From NCBI RefSeq assembly GCF_013170705.1, contig NZ_CP033334.1:744001-808000 (forward strand): DNA of 64,000 bases, given 5' to 3'. Position 1 is the first letter of the stretch; each line of letters opens with the position of its first letter. A program made the translations under genes and the position numbers. This document shows positions 43,601 to 51,096 of this stretch, piece by piece. The notes beneath the pieces are model-generated. The model was not told the DNA's origin. It saw only the letters and a program-made list of their open reading frames with translations, and did no database searches. This DNA comes from Mesorhizobium loti (GTDB lineage Bacteria > Pseudomonadota > Alphaproteobacteria > Rhizobiales > Rhizobiaceae).

Positions 43601-44168
43601 CAATGATCGAAGCGAGACCGTCGGCGACTATCTGTCCAGCCCGTACCTCACCGATCTCTCCAATTTCAAATGGAAGCGCAGCTACCAGGTTTCGGCGGCG
43701 CGGGAGGTCAACGAAGGGCTGGGTGTCAAGAACACGGTCATCAATATCAGCGCGGCGGTTTTCCGGAAGTTCGACATCACGCCGGATTTCGTCGCGCAGG
43801 TCCTGTCCCTGCCGGCGGGCGGCGACTGGTACTTTATCCTCGAGGCAATCCGCAACGGCTCCGTCGCCTATGAGGCTGCGTTGCTCAATCATCACCGTCT
43901 GCACGGCGACAGCGTGACCAGCATCATCACGTCCTCCCGTTCCGAGGCACTGCTGCGCACGCGGCAGATGATCCATCAGCATGTCTTGCACACATATGAA
44001 ACGGATTTGGCCATCAAGCTGAAAATGGCCGAACATGTCGTGCAGCTCTGGAACCAGCTCTTTCCCGGTCGCCCTGCCGGAGAGATGGAAAGCTTGTATT
44101 CGCTAACCAAATTGGGCGAGTTCCCTGCGAGAAGCCCGAAAATCCGTGAGGTTGCTTTCGAGCAGTAG
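40572..44168 (+). CDS. Three-domain WbsX-GT4-GT2 glycan synthesis protein
   Basis: 1198 residues from the ATG at 40572; a TTG at 40611 with GGGAGG nine bases upstream is a real alternative. Residues 45-115 hold two short repeats ([13 protein letters not shown] and [13 protein letters not shown], each with HYIR..G). Residues 150-500 are a WbsX/GH99-like domain ([57 protein letters not shown]). Residues 507-870 are a GT4 domain ([40 protein letters not shown]). Residues 885-1198 are a GT2 domain ([36 protein letters not shown]). One protein thus offers two sugar transferases and a possible glycosidase-type domain for surface polysaccharide assembly. Confidence 0.9.
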   Translation: [1198 protein letters not shown]

Positions 44169-44171
44169 CTG

Positions 44172-44259
44172 TCTCACGGAAACGGTGGCTTGCTCCAACT
44201 CTTTGTTTTGACGCAATTGCGCACGGAATCCGCTTCCCACTTTTCCTGGAATTGCCTTA
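44172..44259 (+). repeat. Intergenic repeat A, copy 2
   Basis: Shares TCACGGAAACGG, TTGTTTTGACGCAA, GCACGGA and CACTTTTCCTGGAATTGC with 9232-9336. It lacks the first part of copy 1 and its ends are eroded. It sits between two convergent operons. Confidence 0.65.
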
Positions 44260-46059
44260 GTTACCGGCAGCGACGAGATGGCCGTTGCCGACATCTTGCA
44301 AGGCCAGCTTCAGCGGCGCCTCGCCGATCTTGCGAGTCGCGCTCGGGATCTCCTGATCGAGCCGAGCAAAGCGGCTCCTGCGCCTGGCCGGATCAGGCAC
44401 CGGCACGGCCTCGATCAGCCGTTTCGTGTAGGGGTGACGCGGGTTGGAAAAGACCTGGTCGCGCGTGCCCATCTCGACGATCTGGCCGAGATACATGACG
44501 GCGACGCGGTCGGAAATGTTCTCGACCACCGCCATGTCGTGCGAGATGAAGAGGTAGGCGACGCCGAATTCGCGCTGCAATTCCTTCAACAGGTCGAGCA
44601 CGCGTGCCTGCACAGAGACGTCAAGCGCCGATACGCTTTCATCCGCGATGATCAGTTTCGGCCGTAGCGCCAGCGCGCGCGCAATGCAGACCCGCTGTCG
44701 CTGGCCGCCGGAGAATTCGTGCGGATAGAGCTCCATCTGGTCCGCCGACAGGCCGACACGCTCGAACAATGCCGCCACGCGCTCCCGCCTCTCGTCCTTC
44801 GAGGCGATGCCATGGATGACGAGCGGCTCGGCGACAAGATCGCCGACGCGCATGCGCGGGTCGAGCGAGGCAAAGGGGTCCTGGAAAATCATCTGCACGT
44901 CGCGGCGCACCGCCTTGCGTTCGTCGCGACCCAGGCCCGACAAATTGCGTCCACCGACAACGATGTCGCCGCTGTACGGCACCAGCCCGGCCAACGCCTT
45001 CGCGGTGGTCGACTTGCCGCAGCCGGACTCGCCGACCAGCGCCAGCGTCTCGTTGGGCGCGATCGAGAAACTGACGCCTTCGACGGCGTGAACACGGCGG
45101 TTGACCCTGCCGAGGACGCCGCCGCGCAGGTCGAAGCGGACATGCAGATCCTTGACCTCGGCGACATTGGCCAGCGTTAGCGCTTGTGCATCCCTGGATT
45201 TTTGCCGCCCGACGCCGCTGCCGATGCGCGGTACAGCGGCCAGCAGTTCGCGGGTGTAGTCGGCCCGCGGTCGGGCAAAAATGTCCGATGTCCTGCCCTC
45301 CTCGATCATGCGGCCATGCCGCATGATGATGACGCGATCGGCCATCTCGGCAACCACGCCCATGTCGTGAGTGATGAGGACGACGCTGGTGCCGTGCTGG
45401 CGCTGCAGGTCACGCAGCAGTTCCAGTACCTCGCCCTGCACGGTGACGTCGAGTGCCGTCGTCGGCTCGTCGGCGATCAGCACGTCGGGCTCGAGCGCCA
45501 ACGCCATGGCGATCATCACCCGCTGGCGCATGCCGCCGGAGAGTTCGTGCGGAAACTGCCTTAGCCGGCTTTCGGCTTCCGAAATGCGGACCGCCTTCAG
45601 AGCCTCGATGGCACGCTGGCGGGCCTCGGCTTGCGACAGGCTGGTATGCGCCTCGATGGATTCGGTGAGCTGGCGTCCGATCGACAGCACAGGGTTCAGC
45701 GAGGTCATCGGCTCCTGGAAGATCATGGCGATGCGGTCGCCGCGAATGCGTCGCATCTGGCGCTCGTCGAGATCAGTCAGCTCGGTTTCACCGAGGCGGA
45801 TGGTGCCGGAGGATATGCGGGCGGCAGGCTGCGGCAGCAATTGCATGATCGCCAGCGCCGTCATCGATTTCCCGGAGCCGGACTCGCCGGCGATGCAGAG
45901 CGTTTCGCCGCGAGCAAGCGTGAACGACAGGTCGGAAACAACCTCGCGCCCGCCATCCTCGCCGCGCACGCTGACCGACAGGCCGGTAATATCGAGCACC
46001 GGTCCCGCCGTCACCGGAGCGGCAACCCCGGTCCGCTTCTTGCCCGCGCCGGCGTTCAT
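44257..46059 (-). CDS. Fused DppD-DppF-type ABC ATPase
   Basis: 600 residues with two complete ATPase domains. First: GESGSGKSMTALAIMQLL, LSGGMRQRVMIAMALAL, VLIADEPTTALDV. Second: GESGCGKSTTAKALAGL, FSGGQRQRVCIARALAL, LIIADESVSALDV. The arrangement is that of YejF/GsiA-type oligopeptide, glutathione or microcin importers. The start overlaps the formamidase stop by 4 bases. It closes the amide operon and energises the two permeases. Confidence 0.94.
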   Translation of the reverse strand: MNAGAGKKRTGVAAPVTAGPVLDITGLSVSVRGEDGGREVVSDLSFTLARGETLCIAGESGSGKSMTALAIMQLLPQPAARISSGTIRLGETELTDLDERQMRRIRGDRIAMIFQEPMTSLNPVLSIGRQLTESIEAHTSLSQAEARQRAIEALKAVRISEAESRLRQFPHELSGGMRQRVMIAMALALEPDVLIADEPTTALDVTVQGEVLELLRDLQRQHGTSVVLITHDMGVVAEMADRVIIMRHGRMIEEGRTSDIFARPRADYTRELLAAVPRIGSGVGRQKSRDAQALTLANVAEVKDLHVRFDLRGGVLGRVNRRVHAVEGVSFSIAPNETLALVGESGCGKSTTAKALAGLVPYSGDIVVGGRNLSGLGRDERKAVRRDVQMIFQDPFASLDPRMRVGDLVAEPLVIHGIASKDERRERVAALFERVGLSADQMELYPHEFSGGQRQRVCIARALALRPKLIIADESVSALDVSVQARVLDLLKELQREFGVAYLFISHDMAVVENISDRVAVMYLGQIVEMGTRDQVFSNPRHPYTKRLIEAVPVPDPARRRSRFARLDQEIPSATRKIGEAPLKLALQDVGNGHLVAAGN

Positions 46060-47000
46060 TCGAAGACGCAGCGCGGGAAGTAGAACGAGACCACCCAGTT
46101 CGGCATGTCGACGATCTCGCTGATGCGCAGGTCGCCGCAGACCGAGGCCAGCATGTAAGCCTCGACCGGATCGAGCTTGTAGCGCCCGGCGAGCAGGTCG
46201 ACCATTTGCGCAACGGCCTCCTTCGCGCCCGTCATCAGGTCCGGCCCGATGCCGGTCGTCACCTCATAGCCCTTGGCGTCGAGATGGCGCGTCACCGGGC
46301 CCGGCGTGGTGAAGCGCGGCGTCTTCAGCCTCGCGTCCTTGACCAGGTCGAGCTTGAGCACGACGTCCATCGGGCTTTCGATCGCCGTGCCGCAGACCTC
46401 GCCGTCGCCTTGCGCGGCATGGGTGTCGCCGACCGAGAACAGCGCACCAGCCACTTCCACCGGCAGATAGAGCGTGGTGCCGGCGGCGAGATCGCGGATG
46501 TCGAGATTGCCGCCGACGCGCCTGGGCGGAACCACCGAGTGATGGCCCATCTCGGCCGGTGCGTTGCCAATGGTGCCGGCAAAAGGTTTTAGCGGCACAC
46601 GCGCATTCTTGCCGAACAGCGCCGGCTCGAGCGAGGCTGCGTCATATTTCCAGATGTTCAGCGCCGGCTCCATGAAATCGTCGGCGAGCAGCCCGAAGCC
46701 CGGAATGTTCGCCGTCCAGCCGAAGCCGGACGGTTTGAACATCTCGATCGTCACCTTCAGCGCGTCACCCGGTTCGGCACCCTCGACGAAGATCGGCCCG
46801 GTCACCGGGTTGATCGTTGCGAAGTCGAGCTTGGCGATATCGCCAACCGTGCTGTCGGCCTTCAGCTGACCGCCTGAGGAGTCGAGGCACTGGAACTCGA
46901 TGGTCGAGCCGGGCGCCACACGTTCGGCCGGGACGAAGGAATTGTCCCAGCCGAAATGGTGATGGCGCCCGTGGATAGTGTAATCGCAGTTATTGCACAT
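46056..47000 (-). CDS. fmdA: Acetamidase/formamidase
   Basis: 314 residues of the FmdA_AmdA family: GRHHHFGWDNSFVPAERVAPGS, GPIFVEGAEPGDALKVTIE, GDTHAAQGDGEVCGTAIE, YMLASVCGDLRISEIVDMPNW. Family knowledge: zinc-type amidases that split formamide or acetamide into ammonia and the acid. No signal peptide, so cytoplasmic, acting on imported amide. It overlaps the binding-protein gene by 11 bases and the ATPase gene by 4. The neighbouring AmiC/AmiR genes agree with a short-chain amide substrate. Confidence 0.92.
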   Translation of the reverse strand: MCNNCDYTIHGRHHHFGWDNSFVPAERVAPGSTIEFQCLDSSGGQLKADSTVGDIAKLDFATINPVTGPIFVEGAEPGDALKVTIEMFKPSGFGWTANIPGFGLLADDFMEPALNIWKYDAASLEPALFGKNARVPLKPFAGTIGNAPAEMGHHSVVPPRRVGGNLDIRDLAAGTTLYLPVEVAGALFSVGDTHAAQGDGEVCGTAIESPMDVVLKLDLVKDARLKTPRFTTPGPVTRHLDAKGYEVTTGIGPDLMTGAKEAVAQMVDLLAGRYKLDPVEAYMLASVCGDLRISEIVDMPNWVVSFYFPRCVFE

Positions 47001-48633
47001 CTTTTACGTACACATTGTCATAGTTGATCGGGATATGGACCGGGTCGACATAGAGGTTGTCGGCGCCGCCCATGCGGGCCGATTTCATGGTGAACCGCTG
47101 TTCGTTGAAGACCGGCGCCCAGGGCGCGTCCTCCATCACCTTGCCGTAGATGGCGCTCCACATCTTGTCGCGTTCGACGGCCTTTGAGGGATCGACCACC
47201 GAGTCGGCCTCGGCCGCCTTGGCGTCGAGATCCTTGTTGCAGTACCACGACCAGTTCCAGCCGCCCGGCACGGCACCGGCGCAGCCGAGGATCGGGCCGT
47301 AGAAGTTCGACGGATCCGGGAAGTCGGCGATCCAGGCCATGCCGCCCGACCAGATCATCGGCGCGCCGGCCTTGTCGCCGCCGGCGGCAATGACATTGGC
47401 CTGGGCGAGCGACTGGATGCTGGCCTTGATGCCGATCGCCGCCAGATCCTGCTGGATCGCCTGGGCTATGCGCGGGTTGGGGTCGGTGTTCATGGCGAAC
47501 AGTTGCGTGTCGAAACCATCGGGGTGGCCGGCCTCGGCAAGCAGCGCCTTGGCCTTGGCGACATCATAGGGATAGCCCTTGTATTCCTTGTCGTAGCCCG
47601 GCATGGACGGCGGCAGCGGCTGGTTGGCCGGCACGGCGCGGCCGTTGATGATCTGGATGACGCGCGCCTTGTTGATGGCCATGTTGACGGCCTGGCGCAC
47701 CTTCACATTGTCGAACGGCGCCATGGTGGTGTTCATGGTGACATAGCCGGTGTGCAGCTGGCCGCCTTCGACGACACGCGCCTTCTGCTCGGGATCGGCC
47801 ATCACTTCCTGGAACTTCGCCGGCGGAATGCCGTCGCCGGGCACGTCGATCTCGCCCTTCTGCAGGCGCAGCAGCGCCACGATCGGCTCCTGGCCGATCT
47901 CGAAAGTGATCTTGTCCAGATGCGGCAGGCCCTTGTGCCAATAATCCGGGTTGCGCTCGAAGACGATGCGCTGTCCCAACGTCCATTCGGCAAGCTTGAA
48001 GGCGCCGGTGCCGACCGGATGCTTGCCGAAATCGGCGCCGTATTTCTCGACCTCTTCCTTCGGCACGACATGGGCGAAGTTTATGGCCATGACATGCAGG
48101 AAGGTGGCGTCGGGGCGGGTCAGTTCGAACTTGACCGTGTAGGGGTCGACAACGGTTACGCCGGAGAGCGTCTCGGCCTTGCCAGCGGCGACGTCATCGT
48201 AGCCCTTGATCGAGCCGAAGAAGCCCGCGCCAGGGCTCTGCGTCTTCGGATTGGTGACGCGGTCGAGCGAGTATTTCACATCGTCGGCGGTCATTTCGCG
48301 GCCGTTGTGGAATTTCACGCCATGGCGCAGCTTGAAGGTGAAGGTCTTGCCGTCGGGCGAGATCTCGTAGCTCTCGGCAAGGTCGGGCTTGAGGTTGGTG
48401 GTGCCAGGCTCGTAGTCCATCAACCCGTCGAACAGGCTCTTGATCATCGACCAGTTCTGCCAGTCATAGCCGATCGCCGGGTCGAGGGTGGCGACATCGT
48501 CCTTGTAGGTGATGGTGATGGCGCCGCCCTGCTTGGCGTTGGGATCGATCGTGTCCTCGGCGCGGGCGCTCGTCATGCCGAGCATCAGCGCCAGCGCCGA
48601 TGCCGCTACCGTGGATATGAGATACTTTTTCAT
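46990..48633 (-). CDS. Family 5 (peptide/nickel-type) periplasmic binding protein
   Basis: 547 residues with signal peptide MKKYLISTVAASALALMLGMTSARA. SBP_bac_5 features: ITITYKDDVATLDPAIGYDWQNW, LAESYEISPDGKTFTFKLRHGVKFHNGREMTADDV and VRQAVNMAINKARV. It delivers substrate to the DppBC-type permeases. The operon holds a formamidase and AmiC, so an amide-bearing compound is likely, though these proteins usually bind larger ligands than acetamide. It starts 45 bases after the DppB-type gene. Confidence 0.92.
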   Translation of the reverse strand: MKKYLISTVAASALALMLGMTSARAEDTIDPNAKQGGAITITYKDDVATLDPAIGYDWQNWSMIKSLFDGLMDYEPGTTNLKPDLAESYEISPDGKTFTFKLRHGVKFHNGREMTADDVKYSLDRVTNPKTQSPGAGFFGSIKGYDDVAAGKAETLSGVTVVDPYTVKFELTRPDATFLHVMAINFAHVVPKEEVEKYGADFGKHPVGTGAFKLAEWTLGQRIVFERNPDYWHKGLPHLDKITFEIGQEPIVALLRLQKGEIDVPGDGIPPAKFQEVMADPEQKARVVEGGQLHTGYVTMNTTMAPFDNVKVRQAVNMAINKARVIQIINGRAVPANQPLPPSMPGYDKEYKGYPYDVAKAKALLAEAGHPDGFDTQLFAMNTDPNPRIAQAIQQDLAAIGIKASIQSLAQANVIAAGGDKAGAPMIWSGGMAWIADFPDPSNFYGPILGCAGAVPGGWNWSWYCNKDLDAKAAEADSVVDPSKAVERDKMWSAIYGKVMEDAPWAPVFNEQRFTMKSARMGGADNLYVDPVHIPINYDNVYVKDVQ

Positions 48634-48678
48634 TGTTATGTTCCCTTTCTCTGTTTGTTTTCGGTCATGTCCTGATTG

Positions 48679-49599
48679 TCATCTGAGCTTGATGCGGGGA
48701 TCGATGAAGGGCGCGATGATGTCGGCCAGGAGATTGCCGAGCACGATGGCAAAGGCCGAGACCAGCGTGACGCCCATGATGATCGGGATGTCGACGCGCT
48801 GGATGGCCTGCCATGCCAGCTGGCCGATGCCGGGCCAGCCGAACACGCTTTCGACGACGACGATGCCGCCCATGAAGATGCCGATGTCGATGCCGATCAT
48901 GGCGATAATCGGCAGGATGGCGTTGGGCAGTGCGTGGCGGAAGAGGATGGCACCACGCGCCAGGCCTTTCGCACGCGCGGTGCGGACGTAGTCCTGACGC
49001 AGCACGTCGATCATCGACGAACGCATCATGCGCGCGTACCAGCCGGCGCCGAGGATGCCCATGGTGAGCGACGGCAACACCAGATGGCGCCAGGTGCCGT
49101 AGCCGCCGATCGGAAACCAGCTCAGCCGCACGGCAAAGACGTAAAGCAGCAAGAGGCCGACGACGAATTGCGGCGCCGAGACACCGACGAAGGATGCGAC
49201 CATCAAGGTCTGGTCGGTCGCGGTGCCGCGCTTGACGGCGGCGATCAGGCCCATGGAGAGGCCGATCAGCAACTCGCACAGGATGGCGCCGACCATCAAC
49301 AGCAGGCTCGCCGGCAACCGCGAGACGATCAGCTCGGTAACTTCGGAGCGCTGGATGTATGAGCGGCCGAGATCGCCGCTGACGAGCCTGGTCAGATAGT
49401 GCCAGTACTGGACGACGAAGGGCTGGTCGAGGCCGAGCTGCTGGCGGATGTTCTCGACCGTCTGTGGCGTGGCGCTGCGCCCGGCGATCTGGCGCACCGG
49501 ATCGGCCGGCAACAGGTAGAGCAGCGCGAAGGTGATCAGCGAGACGCCGAGCAGGATGAGCAGCGACTGGATCAGCCGGCGGCCGAGATAGGCGATCAT
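48679..49599 (-). CDS. DppB-type ABC permease
   Basis: 306 residues. First membrane segment LGRRLIQSLLILLGVSLITFALLYLLP, then the DppB periplasmic loop and the coupling segment DYVRTARAKGLARGAILFRHALPNAILP. Near the end: FGWPGIGQLAWQAIQRVDIPIIMGV, a DppB hallmark. It overlaps the DppC-type gene by 4 bases. Confidence 0.94.
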   Translation of the reverse strand: MIAYLGRRLIQSLLILLGVSLITFALLYLLPADPVRQIAGRSATPQTVENIRQQLGLDQPFVVQYWHYLTRLVSGDLGRSYIQRSEVTELIVSRLPASLLLMVGAILCELLIGLSMGLIAAVKRGTATDQTLMVASFVGVSAPQFVVGLLLLYVFAVRLSWFPIGGYGTWRHLVLPSLTMGILGAGWYARMMRSSMIDVLRQDYVRTARAKGLARGAILFRHALPNAILPIIAMIGIDIGIFMGGIVVVESVFGWPGIGQLAWQAIQRVDIPIIMGVTLVSAFAIVLGNLLADIIAPFIDPRIKLR

Positions 49600-50504
49600 G
49601 CCCGGCCCCTTTGCGTCGGATCGAGGATGTCACGCAGCGCGTCGCCGATCAGGTTGAAGGCCAGCGCCAGCGCCAGGATCGCCGCGCCGGGGAAGAACAC
49701 CAGCCAGGGCGCTGCCTGGAAATAGGTCTGGTTCTCGAAAATGATGTTGCCCCAGGAGGCCGTCGGCGGCTGCACGCCGATGCCGAGGAAGGAGAGCGTA
49801 GCCTCGAGCAGCACCGTCGTCGAAATGCCGAGCGTGCCCCAGACGATGATGGTCGGCAGGAGATGCGGCAGGATGTGGCGAAACAGAATGCGCGGCGCAC
49901 TCGCCCCGATGGTGCGTTCGGCGTCGATGAACTCGCGTTCGGCGAGCGAGGAGGTTTCGGTGTAGATGACGCGCGCGGTCTGCACCCAGTTGACCAGAGC
50001 GATGACCATGGCGACGATCCACAGGCTGGGCTCGAACACCGCCGCCAGGCAGATGGCGAGCAGCAGCGCCGGAAACGCCATCATCAGATCGGTGAAGCGC
50101 ATCAGCGCGCTGCCGATCCAGCCGCGGAAATAGCCTGCCGTGACGCCGACCAGCGTGCCGATGAACAGCGCAACGCCATTGGCGACGATGCCGATGATCA
50201 GCGAGGTACGGGCGCCGTAGAGAATGCGGGTCAGCAGGTCGCGGCCAAGCAGGTCGGTGCCGAGCCAGAATTTGGCATTCGGCGGCAAGGGCGAGCCCTC
50301 GATGGTCAGGCCGTCGAACATCTGTTCGTTGGGGTCATAGCCGGTCAGCCATGGCGCCAGCACGGCGCCGGCGACCACGATGGCGACGATGACCAGGCCG
50401 AGCATCGCCAGACGGCGCTTGACCAGCCGGCGCCAGACGCCCGCGCGGGGCCTGGCCGGCATGCGCGCGGGCGCGATGAGATCAGGCGCGATGGGACTGG
50501 TCAT
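49596..50504 (-). CDS. DppC-type ABC permease
   Basis: 302 residues. KRRLAMLGLVIVAIVVAGAVLAPWLTGYDPNEQ is the DppC/OppC start; GTDLLGRDLLTRILYGARTSLIIG and DAERTIGASAPRILFRHILPHLLP (coupling loop) follow. Its start lies 23 bases inside the amiR 3' end, so the regulator and transporter are made from one message. Confidence 0.94.
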   Translation of the reverse strand: MTSPIAPDLIAPARMPARPRAGVWRRLVKRRLAMLGLVIVAIVVAGAVLAPWLTGYDPNEQMFDGLTIEGSPLPPNAKFWLGTDLLGRDLLTRILYGARTSLIIGIVANGVALFIGTLVGVTAGYFRGWIGSALMRFTDLMMAFPALLLAICLAAVFEPSLWIVAMVIALVNWVQTARVIYTETSSLAEREFIDAERTIGASAPRILFRHILPHLLPTIIVWGTLGISTTVLLEATLSFLGIGVQPPTASWGNIIFENQTYFQAAPWLVFFPGAAILALALAFNLIGDALRDILDPTQRGRA

Positions 50505-51096
50505 CGCCGCCTTCCTCGCCTGTTTCCTCGCTCATCATCGCCACGATCCGGCGTGCGGCATCCTCGACGCTGATCTGCCAGCTCATCGCCAGCGAGCGCA
50601 GTTGCGCATAGGCGCGCTCGTCGTCGGTGCCTTTCGACAGTGCCGCCACCGCACGCACGATCGTCTGGCGCTCGGCGACACGCTGGCGCAGCGAGGCAAT
50701 TTCGCCGGCTAAATTCTTGCGCGCCTCGAAACTCTGCCGTGCGATCAGCAACGCGCTGTAGACGCCGGCGGTGCCGACCGGCTTCAAAAGCTGGGCGTCG
50801 GCCTTGTGCGACAATGCCCATTCGATGCGGCCCGGCGCCTCCGACCCGATCAGCGCCACCAGTGGCATCGGCGCCTCGCCCGGCTTCCAGGGGAATTGCT
50901 CGTCGAAACCGAGATCGGTGTCGAAGAAGACGAAATCGGCGGCGAGCGCCTCGGGCGGCAGTTCCGGCCAGCAGTCGAGCGTGACGAGGCCGATGGCCGA
51001 CAATTGTCTTGTGATGGCCTGCACCGTCGGATGCGGGCGATGCAGGATGAAGGCCTTGGCGCCGCCGAGATTGGGGATGCGCGGGGTTCGGGTCAC
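50482..51096 (-). CDS. amiR: AmiR/NasT-type ANTAR antiterminator
   Basis: 204 residues. The N-terminal half is a degenerate receiver (FILHRPHPTVQAITRQLSAIGL, VFFDTDLGF, LLKPVGTAGVYSALLIA). A coiled coil (NLAGEIASLRQRVAERQTIVRAVAAL) leads into the C-terminal three-helix ANTAR RNA-binding domain, whose last part AYAQLRSLAMSWQISVEDAARRIV is seen. In Pseudomonas AmiR binds the amidase leader RNA and prevents termination; AmiC holds it inactive until amide binds. It overlaps amiC by 4 bases, matching the AmiC-AmiR pair. Confidence 0.88.
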   Translation of the reverse strand: MTRTPRIPNLGGAKAFILHRPHPTVQAITRQLSAIGLVTLDCWPELPPEALAADFVFFDTDLGFDEQFPWKPGEAPMPLVALIGSEAPGRIEWALSHKADAQLLKPVGTAGVYSALLIARQSFEARKNLAGEIASLRQRVAERQTIVRAVAALSKGTDDERAYAQLRSLAMSWQISVEDAARRIVAMMSEETGEEGGDDQSHRA

